Below the pieces are notes generated by a model. The model was not told where the DNA came from, did no database searches, and saw only the letters and a list, made by a program, of their open reading frames with translations. Of a DNA stretch of 53,060 nt, positions 19,103 through 28,163 are shown piece by piece. Every line of letters begins with the position of its first letter. Within the stretch, counting starts at the first letter, position 1. Origin of the DNA: Chloroflexi bacterium UBA5189 (GTDB lineage: Bacteria > Chloroflexota > Limnocylindria > Limnocylindrales > CSP1-4); assembly GCA_002413045.1 (NCBI GenBank), contig DHWF01000035.1, positions 748-53,807 of the forward strand, in the 5' to 3' direction. The translations under genes were made by a program, and so were the position numbers.

Positions 19103-22014
19103 CGGTCGAGACCCGACCCACGGACACCGCCCCATCCATCGAGGGAGAAGCAGCGCGCCTCGGTCGGCGGGGCGTCGTCGGCCAGATCGCCGACCGGCGC
19201 CTGGCTGACCTCCGCCCGATGCTCGACGCGCTTGATCGCGCCGAGCTCAAGCGGCGCGTCGCCGCGGCGCCCGCGCCGCGCCCGTTTGCACTTCGCCTCG
19301 CCGAGCCCGGCCTCCACCTGATCGCCGAGATCAAACGCAGCTCGCCGTCGGCGGGCCGGATCGCTGCAGCCGACGACGACCTCCTCGCCCGCGCGCGGGC
19401 CTACCAGGCGGGCGGCGCGGCCGCGATCTCGGTGCTGTGCGAGCCGCACTGGTTCGGCGGCTCCGTCGACGATCTCGCCGCCATCCGAGCCGCCGTCAGC
19501 GTGCCGGTCCTGGCCAAGGAGTTCGTCGTCGACGCACGCCAGCTCCACTTGCTGCGCGCCGCCGGCGCGGATGCCGTGCTGCTGCTCGCCGTCCTCCATA
19601 CGCGCCGCGCCCTCTCGCGCCTGGTCGATCGCGCCCTCGACCTCGGACTCGAGCCGCTCCTGGAGGCACACAACGAGCGCGAGATCGATGCGGCGCTCTC
19701 GACACGCGCTCGCGTCATCGGCATCAACAACCGGGACCTGCGCTCGCTGAAGGTGGACCCGGAGCGCGCCCCGCGCCTGCGCGATCGCGTCCCGGACGAT
19801 CGAATCGTCATCGCCGAGTCCGGCGTCCGGGACGCCTCGACGATCCGCGGCTGGCGGGCGCTCGGCTTCGACGCCGCGCTCGTCGGCGAGGCGCTCGTCC
19901 GCGCCGGCGATCCCGAATCCACGACGCGCGCCTTTGTCGCCGCCGGCCGCCCGCCCGCCGATCCGGTCGAGGCGGCACGCGCCCCATTCGTGAAGATCTG
20001 CGGCATCACCGACGAGGCCGGGGTGACCGCCGCGCTCCGGTCGGGAGCCGATGCAATCGGACTCAACCTCGTTCCCGGCACGCCGCGTGCGCTCGCGCTC
20101 GACGAGGCGGTCTCCCTCGCCCGATTCGCACGGAGCTCGACGCCGCCCGGCCGGCGGCCCTCGATCGTCATCGTCACCGTCGACCGAACGGCTGATGACC
20201 TGAACTTCATCGCGACGGCGGTCGACGCCGACGCCATTCAGCTCAGCGGCGACGAGCCTCCAGCGCTGATCGCCGACCTCGATCGTCCCGCCTGGAAGGT
20301 GCTCCACCTGCCGTCCGCCGACATCTCGCGCACCGGCTATGCGGCAATGGGCATCGATTCGGCCGTTGGGAAGCCCGCGACCCCCGCGTCCTTTGCCGGT
20401 ACCGCGCGAACCTACCTCGCCGCCGGGGCGGACCGGATCCTGCTGGACACCTCGGGCGGGCTCCATCCGGGTGGCACCGGCAATCGGGTGGATGCCGCGC
20501 TCGTGGCAGGCGTCGCGCACGATGTGCCGATCGTCCTCGCCGGCGGCCTGGATCCGGCGAACGTCGCCGGGGCCGTCCGCACGGCCGCCATCGTCGGCGT
20601 CGACGTCGCCTCGGGCACGGAGGCGCCGGGCGTTCCCGGCATGCGCCCGCGCAAGGACCTGCTCCGCGTCGCGCTCTTCGCCAAGCGCGCCCGCGCCGCG
20701 CGCACGGACCGCCCCAACCTCCCGACTCGACCGACACCCGTCGACCCCGGCATCCTCGAGGCGGACAGCCACGGCCGGTGGGGGATCAATCGCGAGTTCG
20801 GCGGCCGGTACGTGCCCGAGACGCTCATGGCCGCGCTGGCGCAGCTCGAGACCGCCTACGACGCGCTTCGCCACGACCCGCGCTTCTGGTCCGAGCTGCG
20901 CGAGCTCCTCGCCACCTTCGCCGGTCGCCCCACGCCGCTCTACCGCGCGGACCGCCTCGCGGCGCGAGTCCTGGAGCAGGCGCGCGCCGCCTCGACCGGC
21001 GGGTCCGCGCCGCACGAGCTCCGGCTGTACCTGAAGCGCGAGGACCTCGCGCACACCGGCGCCCACAAGATCAACAACGCGCTCGGGCAGTCGCTGCTGA
21101 CGCGGCGGCTCGGCAAGACTCGGGTCATCGCCGAGACCGGGGCGGGCCAGCACGGCGTCGCGACCGCGACGGCGTGTGCGCTGCTGGGGCTGCCGTGCGT
21201 CGTCTACATGGGCGCGGAGGACATCGAGCGGCAGCAGCCGAACGTGCTGCGGATGCATGCGCTCGGCGCCGAGGTGCGTGCCGTCCACTCCGGCAGCGCC
21301 ACCCTCAAGGACGCGATCAACGAGGCGATGCGTGACTGGGTGACCAATGTCCGAACGACCCACTACGTGCTCGGGTCGGCGATGGGCCCGCACCCGTACC
21401 CGACAATCGTGCGCGACCTCCAACGCCGGATCGGCGACGAGGCGGCGGTGCAGCTCGATACCGTCGAGGGCCGGCTGCCGGACCTGGCGCTCGCCTGCGT
21501 CGGCGGAGGCTCGAATGCCATCGGGCTGCTGAGCCGGTTCATCGGCGAGCCGTCCGTCCGGCTCGCGGTCGCCGAGGCGGCGGGGGATGGCATCGCGACC
21601 GGTCGGCACGCGGCGGCGCTCGCCGGCGGCACGCCGGGCATCCTCCACGGGGCGCGCTCGATGATGCTCCAGGACGCCGACGGCCAGGTCGTCGAAGCGA
21701 TCTCGGCGTCGGCAGGCCTCGACTACCCCGGCGTCGGGCCCCAGCTGTCCGCGCTCCACCAGGCCGGCCGGATCGAGCTCGCTGCATCGACCGACGACGA
21801 CGCCTTCGCGGCGATGGCCCTCACGGCCGAAGCAGAAGGGATCCTCCCGGCGCTCGAGACCGCACACGCGATCGCGGTGCTGCCGCGGCTCCTTGCCGGC
21901 ACGGAGGGGAGCGGCGCGCCGTATCCCTCGGATGTGCTGGTCCTGGTCGGGTTCTCCGGCCGCGGCGATAAGGATCTCGGGCCATTCGGGCGCTGGCGCG
22001 AGGCGCACGCGTGA
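19099..22014 (+). CDS. trpCFB: Trifunctional TrpC-TrpF-TrpB fusion
   Basis: 971 aa continuous reading frame with three complete enzymes. Residues about 25-290 are indole-3-glycerol-phosphate synthase (IAEIKRSSPS 75-84, LAKEF 138-142, INNRDL 209-214). Residues about 296-535 are phosphoribosylanthranilate isomerase (KICGIT 299-304 with catalytic Cys301, Asp450 in LLDTSGG, VDVASGTE 501-508). Residues about 558-965 are tryptophan synthase beta (HTGAHKINN with PLP Lys657, ETGAGQHG 679-686, GGGSNAIG 802-809). The linkers (about 285-295 and 537-557) are Pro/Ala-rich. TrpC-F fusions are well known, but adding TrpB to the same chain is unusual. It overlaps trpD by ATGA and trpA by GTGA. Confidence 0.95.
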   Translation: MTVETRPTDTAPSIEGEAARLGRRGVVGQIADRRLADLRPMLDALDRAELKRRVAAAPAPRPFALRLAEPGLHLIAEIKRSSPSAGRIAAADDDLLARARAYQAGGAAAISVLCEPHWFGGSVDDLAAIRAAVSVPVLAKEFVVDARQLHLLRAAGADAVLLLAVLHTRRALSRLVDRALDLGLEPLLEAHNEREIDAALSTRARVIGINNRDLRSLKVDPERAPRLRDRVPDDRIVIAESGVRDASTIRGWRALGFDAALVGEALVRAGDPESTTRAFVAAGRPPADPVEAARAPFVKICGITDEAGVTAALRSGADAIGLNLVPGTPRALALDEAVSLARFARSSTPPGRRPSIVIVTVDRTADDLNFIATAVDADAIQLSGDEPPALIADLDRPAWKVLHLPSADISRTGYAAMGIDSAVGKPATPASFAGTARTYLAAGADRILLDTSGGLHPGGTGNRVDAALVAGVAHDVPIVLAGGLDPANVAGAVRTAAIVGVDVASGTEAPGVPGMRPRKDLLRVALFAKRARAARTDRPNLPTRPTPVDPGILEADSHGRWGINREFGGRYVPETLMAALAQLETAYDALRHDPRFWSELRELLATFAGRPTPLYRADRLAARVLEQARAASTGGSAPHELRLYLKREDLAHTGAHKINNALGQSLLTRRLGKTRVIAETGAGQHGVATATACALLGLPCVVYMGAEDIERQQPNVLRMHALGAEVRAVHSGSATLKDAINEAMRDWVTNVRTTHYVLGSAMGPHPYPTIVRDLQRRIGDEAAVQLDTVEGRLPDLALACVGGGSNAIGLLSRFIGEPSVRLAVAEAAGDGIATGRHAAALAGGTPGILHGARSMMLQDADGQVVEAISASAGLDYPGVGPQLSALHQAGRIELAASTDDDAFAAMALTAEAEGILPALETAHAIAVLPRLLAGTEGSGAPYPSDVLVLVGFSGRGDKDLGPFGRWREAHA

Positions 22015-22841
22015 CGAACGACACGGCGGGCGGGCAGCGGATCGCGGCGGCGTTCGAGTCCGCTCGGCGCGACGGGCGTGCGGCGCTCGTGCTGTATGTC
22101 GTCGCCGGCTACCCGGACCTCGAGATGAGCTACACGGCAGCGCTCGCCTGCATCGACGACGGCGCCGACGTGCTCGAGATCGGGCTTCCGTATTCGGACC
22201 CGCTCGCGGACGGCGCGACGATGCAGCGCGCGTCCTCGGCTGCGCTCAAGGCCGGCGCGACGTTCGCCCGCTCGATCGAGCTCGTCCGGCGGATTGCCGA
22301 ATCTCGCCCCCGCGTCCCGCTCGTGCCCATGTGCTACGCGAACCAGGTGATCGGCGGCGGCGACGGCCGCGCGGCGGCGAAGCGCCTCGCCGACGCCGGA
22401 GCCGCCGGGGTCATCGTCGCCGACCTCACGCCCGACGAGGGCGCGCCCTTCGAAGCGGTCGCTCGCGAGGTTGGGCTGGCTGTCGTGTACCTCGTCGCCC
22501 CGACCACGCCGCGGGAGCGTCGCGCCACGATCGCCGCCCGCTCCGGCGGGTTCCTGTACTGCGTCTCCCTGGTGGGGGTGACCGGCGCCCGGACGAACCT
22601 GTCCGCGGACGTGGCGCGGCTCGTCCGCGAGGTCCGCGCCGTCTCGCCGGTCCCGGTGGGCGTCGGGTTCGGCGTGAGCCGGCCCGCGCACGTTCGCGCG
22701 CTTGCGAAGGCCGGGGCCGACGGCGTCGTCGTCGCCTCGGCGCTCGTCGACGCGCTCGGCAGCGACGGCCGCAACCTGACGGCACTTCGCTCCCTCGTCG
22801 TCGACCTGCGAGCCGCGACCGCCGTACCCTCCTCCAGGTGA
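22011..22841 (+). CDS. trpA: Tryptophan synthase alpha chain
   Basis: 276 aa TIM barrel that cleaves indole-3-glycerol phosphate to indole and glyceraldehyde 3-phosphate. The active-site motif EIGLPYSDPLADG (56-68) carries the catalytic Glu56 and Asp63. It should pair with the TrpB part of the preceding fusion, forming a complex with an unusual beta partner. The GTG start overlaps the trpCFB stop, and its stop overlaps the next gene (GTGA 22838-22841). Confidence 0.96.
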   Translation: MTNDTAGGQRIAAAFESARRDGRAALVLYVVAGYPDLEMSYTAALACIDDGADVLEIGLPYSDPLADGATMQRASSAALKAGATFARSIELVRRIAESRPRVPLVPMCYANQVIGGGDGRAAAKRLADAGAAGVIVADLTPDEGAPFEAVAREVGLAVVYLVAPTTPRERRATIAARSGGFLYCVSLVGVTGARTNLSADVARLVREVRAVSPVPVGVGFGVSRPAHVRALAKAGADGVVVASALVDALGSDGRNLTALRSLVVDLRAATAVPSSR

Positions 22842-23488
22842 GCCCGACACGCATCCGGGTCGGCATCGAGACCTCGCGCCTGAAGTCGTTCGCGTCTGCC
22901 CTCGATTGGCCCGGCTGGAGCCGGCCGGGGAAGACGCCCGAGGCGGCGGTCGAGACACTCCTGTTATACGCGCCTCGCTACGCCGCAGTGGCCGGCCGCG
23001 CCGCCCTCTCGCTCGCCCCCGGCGACCTCGACGCCGAGATCGTCGAGCAGGTCGAGGGCGACGCAACGACCGCCTTCGGCGCACCCAGCGTCACCTTCGA
23101 GGCCGATCGGGCTCCCAGCAATGCCGCCGAGGCGAAGCGGATCGCCGCGCTCGTGCAGGCCGCGTGGACGACGTTCGACGAGGCGGCTTCCGCAGCCCCC
23201 GAGGAACTCCGAAAAGGCCCTCGCGGTGGCGGCCGAAACACGTCCAGGATCGTCGAGCACGTGGTCGGCGCCGAGCAGGCCTACGCAACCAGGCTCGGCG
23301 TTCGCGTCCGCATGCCGGACCCCACCGATGCCGCCGCGGTTGCCGCTCTCCGCGCCGCGATCCTGGAGCCGCTGAGGCGGCCGTCAGACGGATCGCCGAT
23401 CGACCGCTGGACCCAGCGCTACGCCGCCCGCCGCATCGCCTGGCACGCCATCGACCACGCCTGGGAAATCGAGGACCGCTCCACATGA
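22838..23488 (+). CDS. DinB-like hypothetical protein at the end of the trp operon
   Basis: 216 aa. It starts at GTG 22838, overlapping the trpA stop. The N-terminal part (IRVGIETSRLKSFASALDWPGWSR) looks like a small alpha/beta domain. The C-terminal half, with RIVEHVVGAEQAYATRLG and WHAIDHAWEIEDR, resembles the four-helix DinB/maleylpyruvate-isomerase-like fold in which His residues bind a metal. No tryptophan-related role is known; the operon position may be incidental. Confidence 0.75.
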   Translation: MSPTRIRVGIETSRLKSFASALDWPGWSRPGKTPEAAVETLLLYAPRYAAVAGRAALSLAPGDLDAEIVEQVEGDATTAFGAPSVTFEADRAPSNAAEAKRIAALVQAAWTTFDEAASAAPEELRKGPRGGGRNTSRIVEHVVGAEQAYATRLGVRVRMPDPTDAAAVAALRAAILEPLRRPSDGSPIDRWTQRYAARRIAWHAIDHAWEIEDRST

Positions 23489-23508
23489 CATCGCGCTGAC
23501 TGACGTAT

Positions 23509-23802
23509 ATGAGCCGTCGCCGGGTCAGGGCCGAAAGCGGTGCGCTGCGAGAGCTGGAGTACCGCGTGGCCGATGGCCGCCGCCGGATCAACGACGGCGA
23601 ACGCCCCGTTTATCACGTGGTCACGACGTTCGATGGGGCTGCGGTCGACGTTCGGATACGAGAGTTGCCGATCATTCACGTGTTCGTTCCGGATGCGTCC
23701 GGCGTCGTCATTGGTGCGCGCGGCTTGATTGCGAAGACCCTTGGCGTCGAGCCGTCGGCGTTTGAGGTCAGGGCAGACTCGCATGACATTCCGGCACGCT
23801 GA
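23509..23802 (+). CDS. Hypothetical protein, 97 aa
   Basis: 97 aa, basic N-terminus then a beta-alpha pattern (YHVVTTFDGAAVDVRI, PIIHVFVPDASGVVIGARG). The last part vaguely recalls HicB/DUF1902-like small domains, but no motif is certain. No clear ribosome site precedes the ATG and the start is 21 bases after the DinB-like gene. No function is proposed. Confidence 0.45.
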   Translation: MSRRRVRAESGALRELEYRVADGRRRINDGERPVYHVVTTFDGAAVDVRIRELPIIHVFVPDASGVVIGARGLIAKTLGVEPSAFEVRADSHDIPAR

Positions 23803-23938
23803 GCGATCGGGACCGTATGACACTGGTTCGATCAACGCCGGGTGAGACGGTACGGGCTAGGATCTGCTCCTAAGCGCGTTCTCGGCGCGAACATCGCGGG
23901 CGCCACGTGGAGTTATCTACGTACAGGGCTGCGAGTTG

Positions 23939-25135
23939 ATGCTTTCGCGAGTCGGAGCGTTCTGGCTGCTCGCCCTCGTGCTCGGGTTCTTCCTGGGTGC
24001 GGCGAGCGCACCCTCGCCGTTGTATCCCTTGTACCAGGCGGAATGGGGATTCTCCACGATCACGCTCACGGCGATCTATGCGGTCTACGCGTTCGGAGCA
24101 CTCGCGGCCCTGCTCGTCAGCGGACGCCTCTCGGATCACATCGGCCGCCGGTGGGTAACGATCGTCGGTCTCTTGATCCAGCTGGGTGCGATGCTGACAT
24201 TCGTGGCAGCCCAAGGTGTCGCGGACTTGTTTGTCGCGCGGATCCTGCAGGGCATCGGGACCGGCGTGGCGACGGGCTCGATCGGCGCCTGGCTTCTCGA
24301 TCTCCAACCGCCCACGAATCCGCGCCTCGGAGGCCTCGTCGGGGGTGTCGCGATCGTTGCCGGCCTGGGCTTGGGCGCGCTGGCTGCGGGCCTCCTGGTG
24401 CAGGGCGCCCCCGATCCCCTTCACCTGACCTTCTGGCTGCTGATGGGAGTGTTCGCCGTCGCCCTCCTTGCAATGCCCCTGCTGCCAGACATCGTGCCGC
24501 GCGCGCCTGGCTGGCTCGGCTCTCTGCGCCCCGAGGTCGGCGTCCCTCCCGCTGCTCGATCCACCTTCGTAACCTCAGCGCCCGCACTCGTCGCGGCGTG
24601 GGCGGTGGCTGGTCTGTACCTCGCCCTTGGACCATCGCTGGCGACGACATTGCTCCACGCCACCAGCCATGTAGCCGGCGGTGGAGTGATCGCCGCCCTG
24701 CTCGGAACGGCAGCGATCGCTTCGCTCGTCCCGCGAGCAACAGATCCGCGAGCGCTCGTGATCCGAGGGTCCGTGATCCTGGCCGTGGGGGTCGGGATCA
24801 CGCTTGTCGCAGTCGGGCTCGACTCCCTGGCCGGACTCTATGTTGGGAGCGTGATCGCCGGCGTCGGCCTCGGGCCGGTATTTTCGGGTGTCCTGCGCAG
24901 CGTCACGCCCCTAGCGCCGGCGAACAAACGGGGAGCCCTATTGGCTGCGATCTACATCGTCGTCTACCTGTCGTTCAGCCTTCCCACGATCGGCGCGGGT
25001 GTTGCCGTCAGCGTGTATGGCCTGCGCGGGACAGCCTACGGCTACGGGCTCGCAGTCATGGCGTTGGCGGCCATCACGGCCGTCCTGGCGTCGCGTCGCA
25101 CGCCGAGGGTGACCCCGACGGCTGCCCGTAGCTGA
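23939..25135 (+). CDS. MFS transporter
   Basis: 398 aa with about twelve hydrophobic helices. The loop after helix 2 reads SGRLSDHIGRRWV, the MFS motif A (G-x-x-x-D-x-x-G-R-R). The overall shape suggests a drug/H+ antiporter-type efflux carrier in the cytoplasmic membrane; the substrate is unknown. ATG 23939 is used; TTG 23936 directly before it is also possible. Codon usage looks less GC3-rich than in the trp genes (TTG Leu, TAT and AAT codons appear), hinting at a different origin. Confidence 0.88.
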   Translation: MLSRVGAFWLLALVLGFFLGAASAPSPLYPLYQAEWGFSTITLTAIYAVYAFGALAALLVSGRLSDHIGRRWVTIVGLLIQLGAMLTFVAAQGVADLFVARILQGIGTGVATGSIGAWLLDLQPPTNPRLGGLVGGVAIVAGLGLGALAAGLLVQGAPDPLHLTFWLLMGVFAVALLAMPLLPDIVPRAPGWLGSLRPEVGVPPAARSTFVTSAPALVAAWAVAGLYLALGPSLATTLLHATSHVAGGGVIAALLGTAAIASLVPRATDPRALVIRGSVILAVGVGITLVAVGLDSLAGLYVGSVIAGVGLGPVFSGVLRSVTPLAPANKRGALLAAIYIVVYLSFSLPTIGAGVAVSVYGLRGTAYGYGLAVMALAAITAVLASRRTPRVTPTAARS

Positions 25136-25359
25136 GCTCGCCGGTCCCGAACAGGGGAAGTGGAAGATCGTCCACCGCCACGCGGATCCCATTGCCACCG
25201 CACGGCCGCTGGCATCGGTCATCCCCAGCGATCAACGCTGATCGTCGCCGCACAGTCCAGGCGGTTGATCAGGAATCGAGAAGCGCCAGTTGATGAGGCG
25301 CTCGTAACCTCCCTGTATCGAGATAGGTTCAAGACTGAACCCCGAACAAGGAGCGACCG

Positions 25360-25715
25360 ATGACGAGCGCGCCGACCCAGGGAGTCAAGACCATCCTGCA
25401 TCCTGTGACGGACCTCGCGAAGGCGAAGCCGGTGTGTACCGCGTTGCTCGGTGTCGAGCCGATGGCGGATGCGCCGTACTACGTCGGCTACGAGGTGGAG
25501 GCCAGCAGATCGGGCTCGTGCCCAACGCCGGCGCGCGGGGCATGACGTCGCCGACGGCCTACTGGCAGGTTCCGGACATCGAGGCCAAACTGGCCGAGGT
25601 GACCGCTGCCGGCGCCGCCGTGAAAGACGCGCCGCGGGAGGTCGCGGCCGGGCGGCTCGTGGCCACCTTCACCGACCCCGATGGCAACGTCCTGGGCCTG
25701 ATCCAGAACAGTTGA
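25360..25715 (+). pseudogene. VOC (glyoxalase-fold) protein with a single-base frameshift
   Basis: One VOC domain split over two frames. Frame 1 (from ATG 25360, after AAGGAG) reads to VGYEVE. The continuation GQQIGLVPNAG, then YWQVPDIEAKLAEV and DPDGNVLGLIQ, is in the +1-shifted frame ending at 25715. The break is at about 25499-25503, where one G seems to be missing from a GAGG-CC run; restoring it gives a standard protein of about 118 aa. It could be a real mutation or a sequencing or assembly error. Function as in VOC metal-dependent or resistance proteins is unknown. Confidence 0.8.
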
Positions 25716-25748
25716 TCGCGACCCGCACCAACGACGGAGGAACCAACC

Positions 25749-26195
25749 ATGCCGGCAACCAAGACCAAGGCCAATATCTGGACCGATGAAGAGCGAGCGG
25801 CGATGCTCGCAAGCGCCACCGAACGCAAGAAGAGCGCGAAGCTGAGCCCGGCGGAGGAACGCGCCGCCGGCGAGGCCGAGGTTCGCGCGAAGCTCAGCGG
25901 CATGCCCGCCGACGACCGCCGGATGGGCGAGCGGATCCACGAGCTCGTCACGAAGGCGGTGCCGTCGCTCAACCCCAAGACGTATTACGGGATGCCGGCC
26001 TACGCCAAGGACGGCAAGGTGATCTGCTTCTACAAGCCGAAGTCGAAGTTCAAGGTTCGCTACTCGACCTTCGAATTCCAGGCGGATGCCCATCTCGACG
26101 ACGGCGAGCTATGGCCGGTCTCGTGGGCCGTGACAGCGCTCACCCCCAAGACCGAGGCGCAGATCGTCGCCCTCGTCAAGAAGGCCGCGAGCTGA
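25749..26195 (+). CDS. DUF1801-family protein
   Basis: 148 aa, similar to small YdhG/DUF1801-type proteins. A charged N-terminal half (about 1-65) precedes a compact domain with PKTYYGMPAYAKDGKVICFYKPKSK-type sequence, the core of the DUF1801 fold. The ATG has GGAGGA 8 bases upstream. It is followed by an AraC gene and a VOC gene; DUF1801, AraC and VOC genes often travel together in actinobacterial and chloroflexal genomes. No activity is established. Confidence 0.82.
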   Translation: MPATKTKANIWTDEERAAMLASATERKKSAKLSPAEERAAGEAEVRAKLSGMPADDRRMGERIHELVTKAVPSLNPKTYYGMPAYAKDGKVICFYKPKSKFKVRYSTFEFQADAHLDDGELWPVSWAVTALTPKTEAQIVALVKKAAS

Positions 26196-26244
26196 GGGCC
26201 CGCGCCATCCGGCAAGCATCTCGCCACCTACGTCGGCCGATGAG

Positions 26245-26748
26245 ATGTGCCTCGACACCTCCGGACTGCATCTGCGCGCGTATGGCACGATGGCCGACGT
26301 GACGACCACCGGGGCAGGGGAGCAGCACCTCAGCGACCTGGTCTGGCTGCGCCGGGTGCGCGATCGGATCGACCGTGCGTACGCGGAGCCGCTCGACGTC
26401 GAAGCGCTCGCGCGCGGCGCTCACATGTCCGCCGGGCACTTCAGCCGCGAGTTCAAGCGCGCCTTCGGTGAGTCGCCGTATGGCTACCTGATGACCCGAC
26501 GGATCGAGCGCGCGATGGCGCTGCTCCGACGCGGCGACATGAGCGTGACCGACGCCTGTTTCGCGGTCGGCTGCCAGTCGCTGGGCACGTTCAGCACGCG
26601 CTTCACCGAGCTCGTCGGCGTCTCGCCGAGCGAGTATCGGCGGGTCGAGGCGGGCGTGACGGAAGGGCTGCCGGCCTGCGTCGAGAAGGAGGTCACCCGG
26701 CCGATCCGGCACCGGGTAGGGTCCGCTTCCGAGCAGCAACGGGTCTGA
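26245..26748 (+). CDS. AraC-family transcriptional regulator
   Basis: 167 aa; ATG 26290 would remove 15 residues and may be the real start. It contains a complete double helix-turn-helix: LDVEALARGAHMSAGHFSREFKRAFGES for the first HTH and SVTDACFAVGCQSLGTFSTRFTELVGVSPSEYRR for the second. There is no separate ligand-binding domain, so it is a minimal regulator. The VOC gene starts 5 bases after its stop, and is the likely target and partner. A deleted copy of this AraC-VOC pair appears at 47225-47594. Confidence 0.9.
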   Translation: MCLDTSGLHLRAYGTMADVTTTGAGEQHLSDLVWLRRVRDRIDRAYAEPLDVEALARGAHMSAGHFSREFKRAFGESPYGYLMTRRIERAMALLRRGDMSVTDACFAVGCQSLGTFSTRFTELVGVSPSEYRRVEAGVTEGLPACVEKEVTRPIRHRVGSASEQQRV

Positions 26749-26752
26749 CGCG

Positions 26753-27163
26753 ATGGACCTCACGATCTTCTCGAGCTTCCTGCCCCAGGACGACCCGGAC
26801 AAGGCCATCGCCTTCTACCGCGACACGCTTGGCTTCGAGATCCGCAGGGACGTCGGGTACGGTGGACTGCACTGGATCACGGTCGGCGCGCCAGGCCAAC
26901 CCGAGACGTCGATCGTCCTGTCGCCCCCGTTTGCCTCGCCCGGAATCACCGACGACGAGCGGCGGACGATCGCCGAGATGATGGCCAAGGGCACCTACGG
27001 GATCATCGTGCTATCGACGAGCGACCTCGACGCGACCTTCGCCCAGCTCGAGGCAGCCGGGGCCGAGATCGTGCAGGAGCCGATCGACCAGCCCTACGGC
27101 ATCCGCGACTGCGCCATCCGCGATCCTGCCGGCAACCTCATCAGGATCAACCAGCGCCGCTAA
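26753..27163 (+). CDS. VOC-family protein (glyoxalase/bleomycin-resistance fold)
   Basis: 136 aa with two beta-alpha-beta-beta-beta modules. The first begins FLPQDDPDKAIAFYRDTLGFE and the second contains DLDATFAQLEAAGAEIVQEP, ending with DPAGNLIRINQ. The substrate is unknown. It follows the AraC gene by 4 bases. Confidence 0.9.
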   Translation: MDLTIFSSFLPQDDPDKAIAFYRDTLGFEIRRDVGYGGLHWITVGAPGQPETSIVLSPPFASPGITDDERRTIAEMMAKGTYGIIVLSTSDLDATFAQLEAAGAEIVQEPIDQPYGIRDCAIRDPAGNLIRINQRR

Positions 27164-27174
27164 CGAGGGCTACG

Positions 27175-28140
27175 GTGCCCGAACTCGCCTCCGTAGACCG
27201 GCTTCGTCGGATTTGCGTTCTCCTTGGGCTGGCAGCGGTGGTGGTTGCGTGTGCTCCAACGTCGCCGTCCCCAGCGCCGTCGCTCGAATCGCCGACCGTC
27301 GCGGTCCACGTCGTCAATGTGGACGGTCCTTCGGTCGAGGTCGTGCTGGCGGGCCAGGTGATCGCGACACTCGCGTGCGGCGCCCAGACGACACTGGCTC
27401 CGGGTAACGGGCTCCCGGCGTGGCCATGGGACCTGACCGTTCGCGCAACCGACGGGGGACCGCTTGACGGTCAGGGCGATCGACCGATCCCCTTTGCCGC
27501 TCCGATGTCGGAGCGAGGCGTGCTGATCCGCGAACGCAGCGTCATCGTCGGGCCGTGGCCGATGTCGTACGGCCCTGCTCCGGCGTCCTGTCCAACGAGC
27601 CAACCCTCGTCCCCTCCGACCGAGGCACCGACCACGGTGCAGCTACCGAACCCTGGCGGGACGTGCGTCGCAACGCAGTTCGTCGCCGGCACCGCGACGA
27701 GCAACTACGACCTCAGCACCGTCATGAGCCGCGTGGCCGACGCATTTCAGCCGCTGACGAACGCCGGAGCGGCGTGCGCCTTTGCGGTGCCCAAGACGAT
27801 CGCGATGGCGGGTTCGTCGGGTCCATACGTTGCAATCGGGGTCGGAGATGAGGGGCACGACGTCTGCGTCAATTCCAGCTGCAAGACCGTGTACCCGGCG
27901 TCCTACAGGGTGCCGTCCGGCGGGATGGTCTGGATCCTTCTGCGTGCCTCGTGGCTGTTGGACGAAGAAGGAGCAACCGGGGCGCCGCCAAGGTGCGCGA
28001 ACGCCATCGCGGACGTAACCCGTGCCGAGTTCCCGCTCGCCGAGGGCGTCATCGAGATCGCGTGGGGCGTGCCGTTTCACGAGGTCTGCCCAAACGCCGC
28101 GGGCATCGGGATCGTGGTCGGCAAGACACCCGCCGGTTGA
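27175..28140 (+). CDS. Predicted lipoprotein, function unknown
   Basis: 321 aa from GTG 27175. The N-terminus has Arg residues, a hydrophobic stretch (VLLGLAAVVV) and a lipobox ending in VVAC at about residue 26, then a Ser/Pro-rich linker, so it is probably anchored outside the membrane. Two similar-sized soluble halves are separated by a second Pro/Ser/Thr-rich linker (about 135-160). The C-terminal half has several Cys that may form disulfides. No domain recognised. Confidence 0.75.
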   Translation: MPELASVDRLRRICVLLGLAAVVVACAPTSPSPAPSLESPTVAVHVVNVDGPSVEVVLAGQVIATLACGAQTTLAPGNGLPAWPWDLTVRATDGGPLDGQGDRPIPFAAPMSERGVLIRERSVIVGPWPMSYGPAPASCPTSQPSSPPTEAPTTVQLPNPGGTCVATQFVAGTATSNYDLSTVMSRVADAFQPLTNAGAACAFAVPKTIAMAGSSGPYVAIGVGDEGHDVCVNSSCKTVYPASYRVPSGGMVWILLRASWLLDEEGATGAPPRCANAIADVTRAEFPLAEGVIEIAWGVPFHEVCPNAAGIGIVVGKTPAG

Positions 28141-28163
28141 TGCCACGGCCGGTTAGCCGCGCC

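Noticed and set aside
17833..22008. 1391-codon minus-strand open frame across trpD-trpCFB
   Set aside because: Same reason: mirror frame of strongly conserved trp genes, no recognisable domain and no start context.
25136..25359. Possible small gene between the MFS gene and the VOC pseudogene
   Set aside because: The short frames have no start context or recognisable product.
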